The notes below the pieces were generated by a model that was given only the letters and a program-made list of their open reading frames with translations, had not been told where the DNA came from and did not search any database. Below are positions 1-6,974 of a stretch of DNA of 7,781 nucleotides, one piece after another. A program made the translations under genes and the position numbers. This DNA comes from JBOFEH01 sp051650265 (GTDB taxonomy: Bacteria; Bacillota; Clostridia; Lachnospirales; Cellulosilyticaceae), in NCBI GenBank assembly GCA_051650265.1, contig JBOFIR010000232.1:1-7781 (forward strand). Direction: 5' to 3'. Position 1 is the stretch's first letter, and every line of letters begins with the position of its first letter.

Positions 1-1247
1 CGGATGCTGCACTATGGGATAAACTAGGTGTGAAAGATGTAGCTACAAATAATGGTGTTACTGTAGGCATGGAGACAGAAACAAAAGAAGTAGATGGGAA
101 AAAAGTTACAACTATTAAAAGTGATTTCAGTATACAGATTAACGATCAGCTAATCGAGTTTAAAGCTACGGGTGATGGTGCAAATAAGAAATATACAACG
201 TTAGAAGAAGTACTAGAGACGCTTGAGACAAAGTTAAATACGGTACAGGGCCAAGAAAAAACAAAAGTAAGTTATGCTGATGGGAAGATTATTATAGGGG
301 GACCTCAGGCAAGTGCTGTGAAAAATGGTGATGGTACACTAGCTGATAGCGTAAGGGTTTCAATGGGAAATAATGCAATTGTTTCATATAATGGCGTTGA
401 GGTAGAATCAGAAACAAACAATATCAGTGTCAATGGTTTTAATTTTACTATAAATAGCATAGTTAATGACGCTATCACCGTTGTATCTACTCAGGACAAT
501 GATGCAATTGTAGAGGTAGTCAAAAACTTTGTAGATGAGTATAATAAGTTGATAGAAGATATTCATACAAAGCTCGGTGCGCCAAGTAGCAAGGGATTTG
601 ATCCTCTTACAGCAGAACAAAAGAAGGATATGTCAGAGTCTGAGATTCAAGCGTGGGAAAAGAAGATCAAAGATAGTCTCTTTAGACGTGATCCGGATCT
701 GAAAAATATTACCGATAGTATGCGACAGATCCTTGGTGGCGTTGTAGAAGGAGGGGTGTTTGGTTCACTCTCTGAGATTGGTATTAGTACAGGAGATTGG
801 AAAGAAAATGGCAAGCTTCATTTTGATGAAGAAAAGTTTAAGAAAGCACTTGATAAAGATACAGATGGCGTCGTGCAACTTTTAGCTGGTTCAGGGGATC
901 CAAAAGCTATTTATGAAAAAGAAAACCTAGGCAAGAAATGGGAGGATCTGACAGATAAAGATATTATTACTAAGTATGAGCAACGTACTAAGGGGATCAT
1001 GGATCGTCTTTACGACCATATCAAAGACACAACCAAATCTACCAAGATTAGAAGTGCCTACTCTTTCTATAATGATAAAGCGTTAGATACCAATATTTCT
1101 GAAGCCAAAAAAGAAGTAACCAAACTTCAAGAGCGTATGACGCGTATGGAAGATATGTATTACAAAAAATTTACAGCTATGGAAAAGATGATGAGTCAGC
1201 TTAATAATCAAAGTAATTGGCTCATGAGTCAAGTAGGAGGAATGTAA
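1..1247 (+). CDS. fliD: Flagellar filament cap protein FliD (HAP2), 5'-truncated by the window edge
   Basis: The reading frame is open from the first in-frame codon (position 3, reading DAALWDKLGV) to the TAA at 1245-1247, so the N-terminus lies outside the window and about 414 residues are visible. FliD sits at the tip of the growing flagellum outside the cell and helps flagellin subunits fold into the filament; it also serves as an adhesin in some species. The family signature is in the last third: a PLTAEQKKDMSESEIQAWE stretch (about nt 600-660), typical of the FliD C-terminal domain in Firmicutes, and a C-terminal amphipathic coiled coil ending in FTAMEKMMSQLNNQSNWL, which matches the conserved D0/D1 end of the family. 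The first roughly 170 visible residues are lower in similarity, as expected of the variable surface-exposed domains. It is followed directly by fliS, with a one-base overlap of stop and start, so the two are probably translationally coupled. Confidence 0.95.
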   Translation, partial: DAALWDKLGVKDVATNNGVTVGMETETKEVDGKKVTTIKSDFSIQINDQLIEFKATGDGANKKYTTLEEVLETLETKLNTVQGQEKTKVSYADGKIIIGGPQASAVKNGDGTLADSVRVSMGNNAIVSYNGVEVESETNNISVNGFNFTINSIVNDAITVVSTQDNDAIVEVVKNFVDEYNKLIEDIHTKLGAPSSKGFDPLTAEQKKDMSESEIQAWEKKIKDSLFRRDPDLKNITDSMRQILGGVVEGGVFGSLSEIGISTGDWKENGKLHFDEEKFKKALDKDTDGVVQLLAGSGDPKAIYEKENLGKKWEDLTDKDIITKYEQRTKGIMDRLYDHIKDTTKSTKIRSAYSFYNDKALDTNISEAKKEVTKLQERMTRMEDMYYKKFTAMEKMMSQLNNQSNWLMSQVGGM

Positions 1248-1627
1248 TGATGTTAGCAGCAAACCCTTATCAACAGTATCAAAATAACGCAGTAATGACT
1301 GCGACGCCAGGGGAACTGACCCTGATGCTTTACAATGGGGCCATTAAGTTTTGCAATCTTGCAATAGATGCCATAGAGCAAAGAGACTTGCCAAAGGCCA
1401 ATCAAGCGAGCCTGAGAGCGCAGGATATCGTGACAGAGCTTCAAGCAACACTAGATACCAAGTATCCAATCGGTGAAGAGATGGATCGCTTGTATACGTT
1501 TATTAAGCAGCTCCTCATGGAGGGGAATATTCAAAAGGATACTGGTAAGATTGGGGATGCAAGAGATTTAATCAGAGAGTTTCGTGATACTTGGCAAGAG
1601 GTAATCAAACAAACAAGAGCGCAATAA
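1247..1627 (+). CDS. fliS: Flagellin export chaperone FliS
   Basis: This 126-residue protein is the usual size for FliS, the cytoplasmic chaperone that binds the disordered C-terminus of flagellin and keeps it from polymerising before export. The N-terminal NPYQQYQNNAVMTATPGELTLMLY segment (nt 1262-1333) is the hallmark of the family, followed by the expected bundle of helices ending in IREFRDTWQEV. The start is the first ATG of an ATGATG pair at 1247; AGGAGG at 1235-1240 sits 6 bases upstream, which favours this start over the in-frame TTG at 1217. The second ATG at 1250 is an equally possible start and changes one residue. The TAATG overlap with fliD suggests coupled translation. The next gene begins 11 bases downstream, so this is an operon. 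Confidence 0.95.
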   Translation: MMLAANPYQQYQNNAVMTATPGELTLMLYNGAIKFCNLAIDAIEQRDLPKANQASLRAQDIVTELQATLDTKYPIGEEMDRLYTFIKQLLMEGNIQKDTGKIGDARDLIREFRDTWQEVIKQTRAQ

Positions 1628-1638
1628 AGGGAGGGTGT

Positions 1639-1989
1639 ATGAAAAAACAACTATTAGAAGAACTCCTTGTCTTAACCAAAGAACAAACCAGTGCGTTGGT
1701 ATCAGAGGATATGGTACAATTTGAGGTGCTCATGCAGCAAAAACAGGTGCTCATGGATCAGCTAGATACATTACAACGTGAGCAGCCTGAGCTACGTGCT
1801 GAGCAGTATACAGACCTTCTAGGGGAATTGATTGCCTTAGACCGGCAGAACCGTCTGGAATTTGACAGACAGTATGTGGAGGCTAAAGGTAAGCTTAATA
1901 AGATGCGCAAGGAGCAAAGAGTAGCCCATGTGTACAATAACCCGTATGATATCTCTCAAGAAGAGGGTGTATTTTTCGATAAGAAGTAG
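1639..1989 (+). CDS. fliT: FliT-like flagellar chaperone
   Basis: This is a small, mostly helical protein of 116 residues, rich in glutamine and glutamate (about 14 Gln). It lies directly after fliS, the usual place for fliT in Bacillota. FliT-type proteins are cytoplasmic chaperones for the FliD cap protein and can act as regulators of flagellar export. The sequence shows long amphipathic helices (for example VQFEVLMQQKQVLMDQLDTL, residues about 24-43). It has a short C-terminal tail with YNNPYDISQEEGVFFDKK, a Y..PY...G.FFDKK ending I associate with firmicute FliT proteins. The ATG at 1639 is chosen because AAGGGAGGG (1627-1635) lies at proper spacing; an in-frame upstream ATG at 1591 inside fliS has no such site. 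The family is divergent, so FliT versus generic FlgN-type chaperone rests on position and tail and is an inference. Confidence 0.7.
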   Translation: MKKQLLEELLVLTKEQTSALVSEDMVQFEVLMQQKQVLMDQLDTLQREQPELRAEQYTDLLGELIALDRQNRLEFDRQYVEAKGKLNKMRKEQRVAHVYNNPYDISQEEGVFFDKK

Positions 1990-2000
1990 AGGTGCAAACG

Positions 2001-2414
2001 ATGGAAGAGATGTTAGTGGCGCTAGAGCAGGTGAGGGAACTATTAGAGCAGATCTTAGGGATCACACAGAATCAAATGACTGTGCTCTTAGAAGGCCAGC
2101 ACAATGATGAGTGTCTAGATATGGTGGAGCAGATGGCGCAGCTCAAAGGCGATCTAACCACGCAGATGGAGCAGTCTGAGGCACAGTTTCAGCAACTGTA
2201 TGGGATGCACAAGGATCAGATCGTAGGCGCTCAAGTGGTCAGCTTCTTCCAAGAGCGGATTGGTACTGTGCTCGGCCTTAAGGATCAGATTATCGCAGCT
2301 GAGCAGAAAAATGTGCTGCTTCTGCAAGAACTTCTGCGTAAGTATGTGGAGCGTGTGGCGATACCCAAAAATCCACAGCAGGTCACTGAAGCTTATCAGA
2401 AGCAAAAAAAATAA
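2001..2414 (+). CDS. Glutamine-rich helical protein of the flagellar operon, possibly FlgN/FliT-type chaperone
   Basis: I do not recognise this protein with certainty. It has 137 residues, is predicted almost entirely helical with heptad-like leucine/valine spacing, and is unusually rich in glutamine (about 22 of 137). It has no signal peptide or membrane segment, so it should be cytoplasmic. The composition, size and position, 11 bases after the fliT-like gene and just before the operon terminator, suggest another export chaperone of the FlgN type or a small coiled-coil accessory protein. A GTG at 1992 is in frame, but AGAGGTG at 1988-1994 is well placed only for the ATG at 2001, so that start is used. 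The gene ends with tandem TAA codons (2412-2417). A single cysteine (in NDECLDM) and the basic tail QKQKK are the only other visible marks. No catalytic motif is present. Confidence 0.6.
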   Translation: MEEMLVALEQVRELLEQILGITQNQMTVLLEGQHNDECLDMVEQMAQLKGDLTTQMEQSEAQFQQLYGMHKDQIVGAQVVSFFQERIGTVLGLKDQIIAAEQKNVLLLQELLRKYVERVAIPKNPQQVTEAYQKQKK

Positions 2415-2424
2415 TAAGCGTATG

Positions 2425-2462
2425 AAAAATAACCTTAGTGGAAGATGCTAAGGTTATTTTTT
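2425..2462 (+). terminator. Intrinsic terminator of the flagellar operon
   Basis: A perfect 14-base-pair inverted repeat (2425-2438 with 2448-2461) contains the core AACCTTAG/CTAAGGTT around a 9-base loop (2439-2447). The 3' arm ends in a run of six T (2457-2462). It begins 8 bases after the tandem stop codons of the last flagellar gene. The matching A-run on the 5' arm would also allow some function in the reverse direction, but there is no convergent gene here. Confidence 0.92.
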
Positions 2463-2548
2463 GTGGCTTTCAGGCGAGTTTGAGTGATCCGATCTTTGTC
2501 TTGGGAGTGCATATTGGAAGTAATATGGTTTTAAAATAACTAAAAGGG

Positions 2549-2557
2549 TGATACTAT
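2549..2557 (+). promoter_or_regulatory. Probable extended -10 promoter for the SNF2-family gene
   Basis: TG at 2549-2550, one base, then TACTAT at 2552-2557 forms an extended -10 element for a housekeeping (sigma-A type) RNA polymerase. No good -35 hexamer lies 16-18 bases upstream, which is tolerated in extended -10 promoters. Transcription would start near 2564, leaving a short leader of about 29 bases before the ATG at 2593. An alternative, weaker reading is TTGGAA (2514-2519) with TAACTA (2537-2542). The terminator immediately upstream makes a separate promoter necessary for expression of the next gene. Confidence 0.45.
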
Positions 2558-2592
2558 AAAAGGATAAAAGATTGAGTATTGGAGAGAGACAA

Positions 2593-5500
2593 ATGATTAC
2601 AATACAAAGAGTGCAGAGTTTAGCGAGTAGCTCGTCTGTGTATGATCGTGCGGTGAAGCTCCTTCGTAAGGGTAGTATAGGACACTACCATGTAGCGTCA
2701 CGCGAAGGTGGCACGCAGGTGATTGAAGCGGAAGTCATGGGGAGTCGTGGCGATTATTATTCTGTAGAGATTGAGATCGATCCTACAGGTCGTGTGACGT
2801 GGGGATGTGAGTGCCCTGCGCACTTTGAATATGATGGAATTTGTAAGCATGGGACAGCTGTCCTTTTAAAATATTGCCTAGAGCAGCAGCGTAGTAGAGG
2901 TGGCGTGGAGCAGCAGTTAGAGGAGCAGGTTTATACCAGTCCTTATACCAAGATGATGCTAGACTACTATGAGAATGACACGATTAGAGAGATCTACAAT
3001 CGTCATGCGCATGGCGAGATGCGACTTTATCCAAAGCTGTACCACCTTTATCACAATACATTTGCCGTAGGGTTCAAGATAGGAGCTACTAAGCCGTATA
3101 TTGTGAAGAATGTGAATGAGCTGGTTGAGAATATTATTCAGGAGAAGAATGCAAGTTATGGGAAGAACCTAGAGTTTGTCCACTGCAAAGATAGTTTTGC
3201 TGAGGATAACTGGCCTATGGTTCGTTTTGTTGTGGATACAATCACAGCGCAGGAGGCATTACTGAGTGAGATGGACATCTACGGGAAGAATCGTAAAAAT
3301 AAGAAGCTTCTGACGCTCAATGGTAAGGATTTTGATGCATTCTTTGATTTGGTAGAGAATCAAGAGCTTGAATTTGAGGATAGTAGCGGTAAGGAGCGTA
3401 TGATTCGTCTGGTGAAGGCCAATCCAGAGATTGAGTTTGAGATGACGCAGAAGGCGAAGCAGTTTGAACTCAGACACAATCTAGGGGATTATGAGATGGT
3501 GAAGATGCCCTATCATTATTATTTTGTGACATTTGATCAGTTGTACCGGTGTGATGAGGCTTTTGGCCAAAATGTATTTCCCATGCTTCATTATATGAAT
3601 TATGAAGGGCGTGTACGTGGTGATGAGCGTCTTGTGCTGAAGGAGACAGAGATTCAGAAGTTTACGGCTACTGTGCTGCCTAGAGTGCGTCGCGGCGCCA
3701 AAGTGCGGGTAGATGAAGAGGTGGTAGAGGCCTATACACCAGAGCCACTTCAGCTTAAGACGTACTTTGACTTAGATGATGTGGGCAATATTGTGGGTGA
3801 AGTGGTCTTTGAGTATGGTGAGGTACAGATCAAGCCTTATGAGGGACCAGCGCCGAAAGAGGCTGCGCAGCTTGTTCGTGACATTGCAAAGGAAGAAACG
3901 CTTAACTTTATCTTGAACCACTATGACTTTAAGGTAAAGAAAGGCAAGATTCATCTTGAAGATGAAGATAAGATTTATGAATTTCTCCTTAAAGGAATAG
4001 ATGAACTGCTTACCATTGGTGAGGTCAATGCCTCCGAAAGGCTCAAGGGAAGACGCATCATTCAGCGTCCAACAGGGAGTATTGGGATCCGTATTGCCAG
4101 CAATCTCTTAGAGCTGAATTTCAATGAACTGCAGATGCATGTGGATGAGATTGATGCCATATTGGGTGCTTATCGTACAAGGAGCAAGTATTACCGTCTC
4201 AAAAGTGGGGCATTCTTAGATCTTGAAAATGAGGAAATGGGACAGATTGCCCATCTGATAGAGGGTCTAGGAATAGAAGGCAAAGATCTTGTAGATGGGG
4301 TGGTAACAGTGCCTAAGCACCGTGCAATCTACATTGACAATATTCTCAAGGAGAGTGGGCAGATTGAGGCCAACCGTGACAAGCCATTCAAGCAGCTGAT
4401 TAGGGAAATCAAGAATGTGGAAGATACAGACTATGAAGTGCCAGAATCTCTGAAGAAGACGCTTAGGAACTATCAAAAGACAGGGTATAGATGGCTAAAG
4501 GCTATGACACATTACGGTTTTGGTGGGATTCTAGCAGATGATATGGGACTTGGAAAGACACTTCAAGTAATTACCTTACTGCAAGCAGAGAAAGAGGAAC
4601 GATCCGAGGAGGATGCGCTACCGTCGCTGATCGTAGTGCCTACATCACTTACCGTCAATTGGCAAAAGGAATTCCAAAAGTTTGCACCACTTATGCGTGT
4701 GGGCGTACTTCTTGGGGATGCGGCTACAAGACAGAGTATTCTTGAACATATCGAGGAATTTGAAGTGATTATCACTTCTTATGACACATTGAAGCGTGAT
4801 ATCGAGAGTTATATGGCGCTTAAGTTTAGATATTGCATTGCAGACGAAGCGCATTATATTAAGAATGCCAATACACAAAATGCCAAGGCACTCAAACTTA
4901 TTCAGAGTGATTTTCGTCTAGCACTGACAGGAACGCCTATGGAGAACTCGTTGGCGGAGCTGTGGAGTATCTTTGACTTTGTAATGCCTGGGTATCTCTT
5001 TACCTATACTTATTTCAAGAAACATTTTGAGGCACCTATTGTCAAAGAAGAAAGTCAAGAGGCAACAGTGCGTTTGCAGAAGATGATTGCGCCTTTTGTA
5101 CTGAGACGACTCAAGCGGGATGTACTCAAAGAACTGCCAAGTAAGACAGAAGTTGTGATGTACAATGCCATGGAAGAAGAGCAGGAGCGAATCTACCGTG
5201 CACATCTGGCGCAGATGCAACAAGACTTTGAGGGTGAGGTCAAAGGCCAGGGGATTGGTAAGAGTCATATCAAGATTCTTGCGATGATTACGAGGCTGAG
5301 ACAAATTTGTTGTCATCCAAATCTTTATCTAGAAGGCTATAAAGGAGAGAGTGGGAAGCTCAACCAATGTATGGAGCTCATCAGTGAAAGTACAGGTGCA
5401 GGGCATAAAATCTTGGTATTTTCGCAGTTTACATCAATGCTTGATCTCCTAGGTACACGTCTACAAGAGGAAGGTGTGCCTTACTATATGCTGACGGGAA

Positions 5501-5862
5501 GTACAAAGGCAGAAAAGCGTATGGAGCTAGTGGAAGCTTTTAATAGTGATCAAACACCTGTATTTCTGATTTCGCTTAAAGCAGGGGGCACAGGTCTTAA
5601 TCTGACAGGCGCTGACATTGTTATTCATTATGACCCTTGGTGGAATGTTTCAAGTCAGAACCAAGCCACGGACCGTGCGTATCGTATTGGGCAAAAAAAT
5701 AAAGTGCAGGTATTTAAACTGATCACAGAGGGCACAATAGAAGAGAAGATTGAAAAGCTACAACAAAGGAAACTTGCGCTCACCGAAAATGTGCTCAAAG
5801 AAGGCGAAACATTTATCACATCTATGTCAGAAGATGAGATAAGAGACCTATTTCAACCATAA
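2593..5862 (+). CDS. SNF2-family DEAD/DEAH ATPase with N-terminal SWIM zinc finger
   Basis: A 1089-residue cytoplasmic protein of the bacterial SNF2 type, an ATP-driven double-stranded DNA translocase or nucleoprotein remodeller. A SWIM zinc finger lies at the N-terminus: C72, C74, C84 and H86 (CxC...CxH). Residues of roughly 120-570 match in style and place the 'SNF2 helicase associated' region of firmicute homologues. The ATPase core has all expected motifs: Walker A LADDMGLGKT (647-656, K655), DEAH (751-754), LTGTPMENS (motif III, 778-786), KILVFSQF (939-946), SLKAGGTGLNL (994-1004) and arginine-finger motif QATDRAYRIGQ (1024-1034). So it appears catalytically intact and full length. ATG 2593 is preferred over TTG 2572 because GGAGAG (2581-2586) precedes it and a start at 2572 would sit almost at the predicted transcription start. 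Its specific cellular task is not known; DNA repair or transcription recycling are guesses. It stands alone between flagellar and ribosomal clusters. Confidence 0.93.
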   Translation: MITIQRVQSLASSSSVYDRAVKLLRKGSIGHYHVASREGGTQVIEAEVMGSRGDYYSVEIEIDPTGRVTWGCECPAHFEYDGICKHGTAVLLKYCLEQQRSRGGVEQQLEEQVYTSPYTKMMLDYYENDTIREIYNRHAHGEMRLYPKLYHLYHNTFAVGFKIGATKPYIVKNVNELVENIIQEKNASYGKNLEFVHCKDSFAEDNWPMVRFVVDTITAQEALLSEMDIYGKNRKNKKLLTLNGKDFDAFFDLVENQELEFEDSSGKERMIRLVKANPEIEFEMTQKAKQFELRHNLGDYEMVKMPYHYYFVTFDQLYRCDEAFGQNVFPMLHYMNYEGRVRGDERLVLKETEIQKFTATVLPRVRRGAKVRVDEEVVEAYTPEPLQLKTYFDLDDVGNIVGEVVFEYGEVQIKPYEGPAPKEAAQLVRDIAKEETLNFILNHYDFKVKKGKIHLEDEDKIYEFLLKGIDELLTIGEVNASERLKGRRIIQRPTGSIGIRIASNLLELNFNELQMHVDEIDAILGAYRTRSKYYRLKSGAFLDLENEEMGQIAHLIEGLGIEGKDLVDGVVTVPKHRAIYIDNILKESGQIEANRDKPFKQLIREIKNVEDTDYEVPESLKKTLRNYQKTGYRWLKAMTHYGFGGILADDMGLGKTLQVITLLQAEKEERSEEDALPSLIVVPTSLTVNWQKEFQKFAPLMRVGVLLGDAATRQSILEHIEEFEVIITSYDTLKRDIESYMALKFRYCIADEAHYIKNANTQNAKALKLIQSDFRLALTGTPMENSLAELWSIFDFVMPGYLFTYTYFKKHFEAPIVKEESQEATVRLQKMIAPFVLRRLKRDVLKELPSKTEVVMYNAMEEEQERIYRAHLAQMQQDFEGEVKGQGIGKSHIKILAMITRLRQICCHPNLYLEGYKGESGKLNQCMELISESTGAGHKILVFSQFTSMLDLLGTRLQEEGVPYYMLTGSTKAEKRMELVEAFNSDQTPVFLISLKAGGTGLNLTGADIVIHYDPWWNVSSQNQATDRAYRIGQKNKVQVFKLITEGTIEEKIEKLQQRKLALTENVLKEGETFITSMSEDEIRDLFQP

Positions 5863-5890
5863 TATGACAGAAAAATATGTCTGCTTAGGC

Positions 5891-5920
5891 TTGACTACCT
5901 AATTTCAGGTATGCTATTAT
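5891..5920 (+). promoter_or_regulatory. Strong promoter of the rpmG-secE-nusG operon
   Basis: TTGACT (-35, 5891-5896) is followed by an 18-base spacer and TATTAT (-10, 5915-5920), with an extended -10 TG at 5912-5913. This is close to the sigma-A consensus and fits a highly expressed ribosomal block. Transcription should start around 5926-5928, giving a leader of about 67 bases before the GTG of rpmG. The spacer between -35 and -10 carries a palindrome TACCT-N6-AGGTA (5896-5911) that recurs in modified form just after the predicted start. Confidence 0.85.
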
Positions 5921-5950
5921 GAGTGTGTACCTAATTTAGGTCTTTTTTTT
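5897..5950 (+). terminator. Possible terminator for SNF2-gene readthrough, overlapping the rpmG promoter
   Basis: Two near-copies of the same near-palindrome, ACCTAATTTCAGGT (5897-5910) and ACCTAATTTAGGT (5929-5941), can pair with each other. Six base pairs, one T-T mismatch, two pairs, a bulged C5906 and four more pairs follow in order, and the second copy is followed after one base by T8 (5943-5950). An RNA arriving from the SNF2 gene contains both halves and could form this hairpin. An RNA started at the rpmG promoter (about 5927) lacks the first half and keeps only a weak 5-pair hairpin (ACCTA/TAGGT). Each copy can also fold on itself, which competes. The site could alternatively be a pair of operators; function is inferred only from sequence. 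Confidence 0.5.
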
Positions 5951-5993
5951 ATGGCAATTTTTAAATAGCTTAACTCAAGTGGAGGTGTCGATC

Positions 5994-6146
5994 GTGAGAG
6001 TACAAATTACTTTAGCTTGCGAAGACTGCAAGCGTAGAAACTACACCATGACTAAGGATAAGAAAAAACATCCTGATCGCATGGAAACAAAAAAATATTG
6101 CAGATTCTGCAAAACACACACAGCGCACAAAGAAACTAAAAAATAG
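5994..6146 (+). CDS. rpmG: 50S ribosomal protein L33, zinc-binding form
   Basis: This 50-residue basic protein begins MRVQITLACEDCKRRNY and contains YCRFCKTHTAHKETK. It is L33 of the large ribosomal subunit, located near the E site. Four cysteines in two pairs (C9, C12, C36, C39) make the zinc-binding C+ form rather than the cysteine-free paralogue some bacteria use under zinc limitation. The start is a GTG at 5994 with GGAGG at 5981-5985 and 8 bases of spacing; there is no ATG alternative in frame upstream. The size is normal for the family. It is the first gene of the secE-nusG-rplK-rplA block, the standard order in Clostridia and Bacilli, and is transcribed from the promoter at 5891-5920. 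No tRNA-Trp gene, which sits here in some relatives, is visible between this gene and secE. Confidence 0.96.
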   Translation: MRVQITLACEDCKRRNYTMTKDKKKHPDRMETKKYCRFCKTHTAHKETKK

Positions 6147-6180
6147 TAAGTGCGTGGAGTAGTATACCAGGGAGGAAGTG

Positions 6181-6369
6181 TTGAATATGGGCGAATTTTT
6201 TAAAAGCTTTGTTGCTGAAAGTAAGAGAGTTGTTTGGCCTAATAGAAAAGAATTAATATCAAAAACTGGAAGTGTTATTACTTTATCACTTATAGTGGCT
6301 GTTATTTTATTCGCTATGGACTTTGTCTTTAGTACAGGGTATTCCCTATTACATCAACTAGTTAAATAA
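6181..6369 (+). CDS. secE: Preprotein translocase subunit SecE
   Basis: A protein of about 62 residues in the single-membrane-span form typical of Gram-positive SecE, the small essential subunit that clamps SecY in the protein export channel. The amphipathic N-terminal helix ends in the conserved SKRVVWPNRKEL (V-x-WP motif) and is followed by one hydrophobic span, about VITLSLIVAVILFAMDFVFS. The start is uncertain: GTG 6178, TTG 6181 and ATG 6187 are in frame. GGGAGG (6170-6175) is too close to the GTG, 5 bases from the TTG and 11 from the ATG. Neighbouring genes use 6-8 bases, so TTG is slightly favoured. The ATG would shorten the protein by two residues, with no effect on function. nusG follows after 14 bases. 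Confidence 0.93.
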   Translation: MNMGEFFKSFVAESKRVVWPNRKELISKTGSVITLSLIVAVILFAMDFVFSTGYSLLHQLVK

Positions 6370-6383
6370 ATGGAGGCACAACA

Positions 6384-6902
6384 ATGGATGAGGCAAGATG
6401 GTATGTGGTTCACACATATTCAGGTTATGAAAATAAAGTTAAAGCAAACATAGAGAAGGCTATAAAAAACCGTAATATGCAAGAATTAATCCATGTGGTT
6501 GAAGTTCCTATGCAAGATGAAATAGAAGAGAAAAACGGGACTAAAAAGACAGTTCAAAGAAAGACATTCCCTGGATATGTACTAATCAAAATGGTTATGA
6601 CAGATGATACATGGTATGTTGTGCGTAACACACGTGGAGTAACTGGATTTGTAGGTCCGGACTCTAAACCAGTATCTCTCGAGCCAGAAGAAATCAAAGG
6701 CATGGGTATTGATATCGCAAAACTTAGACCAAGTGCAGAGATTGGTACAGTAGTTGTACTTTTATCTGGTGCATTTGAAGGTTCTGAGGGTGTTGTCAAA
6801 GAAATCCACGAAGCGAAAGGTACACTTATTGTATCTGTTAACGGTTTCGGTAGAGAGTTCCCTGTTGAGGTAGGTTTCGAGCAAGTCGAGAAACTTGTAT
6901 AA
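6384..6902 (+). CDS. nusG: Transcription termination/antitermination factor NusG
   Basis: A 172-residue, normal-length NusG, which binds the RNA polymerase clamp and modulates pausing, termination and coupling to the ribosome. The N-terminal NGN domain covers about residues 5-105, with WYVVHTYSGYENKVK (6-20), FPGYVLIKM (62-70) and the highly conserved WYVVRNTRGVTGFVGP (77-92). A short linker leads to the C-terminal KOW domain (about 119-172), with VVVLLSGAFEGSEGVVKEI and the final NGFGREFPVEVGFEQVEKL. The KOW turn reads SGAF where many homologues have GPF, a small variation. ATG 6384 is preceded by GGAGG (6372-6376) with 7 bases of spacing. It is co-transcribed with secE; a 123-base gap with an L1 control hairpin separates it from rplK. 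Confidence 0.98.
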   Translation: MDEARWYVVHTYSGYENKVKANIEKAIKNRNMQELIHVVEVPMQDEIEEKNGTKKTVQRKTFPGYVLIKMVMTDDTWYVVRNTRGVTGFVGPDSKPVSLEPEEIKGMGIDIAKLRPSAEIGTVVVLLSGAFEGSEGVVKEIHEAKGTLIVSVNGFGREFPVEVGFEQVEKLV

Positions 6903-6974
6903 GTGAATCACTACTAGGTTTCAACTTTTCAGCTTCGACTAACATGAAGTAAAACAGGTTAGAAAAACGCGCGA

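Noticed and set aside
2260..2451. A 63-codon + strand frame overlapping the last flagellar gene and running into its terminator
   Set aside because: It overlaps a better-supported gene in another frame, includes the terminator hairpin, and has no recognisable features.
4918..5316. A 132-residue open frame on the - strand inside the SNF2-family gene
   Set aside because: It lies entirely antisense to the conserved helicase core, has no convincing ribosome site, and its composition is what the complement of a coding gene gives; it is a shadow frame.
5951..5968. A five-codon open frame (MAIFK) in the rpmG leader, a possible leader peptide
   Set aside because: It is preceded by a run of T with no ribosome binding site and has no regulatory codon bias; most likely chance.
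6154..6170. GTGGAG...ATACCAG in the rpmG-secE gap as a third, degenerate L1 site
   Set aside because: It has TGG/CCA and an AUACC-like element but lacks the inner GGG/CCC helix and the GTGGGAGGG block shared by the two good copies, so the likeness is too weak.
6147..6180. tRNA-Trp gene expected between rpmG and secE in some relatives
   Set aside because: The gap is only about 34 bases, too short for any tRNA.
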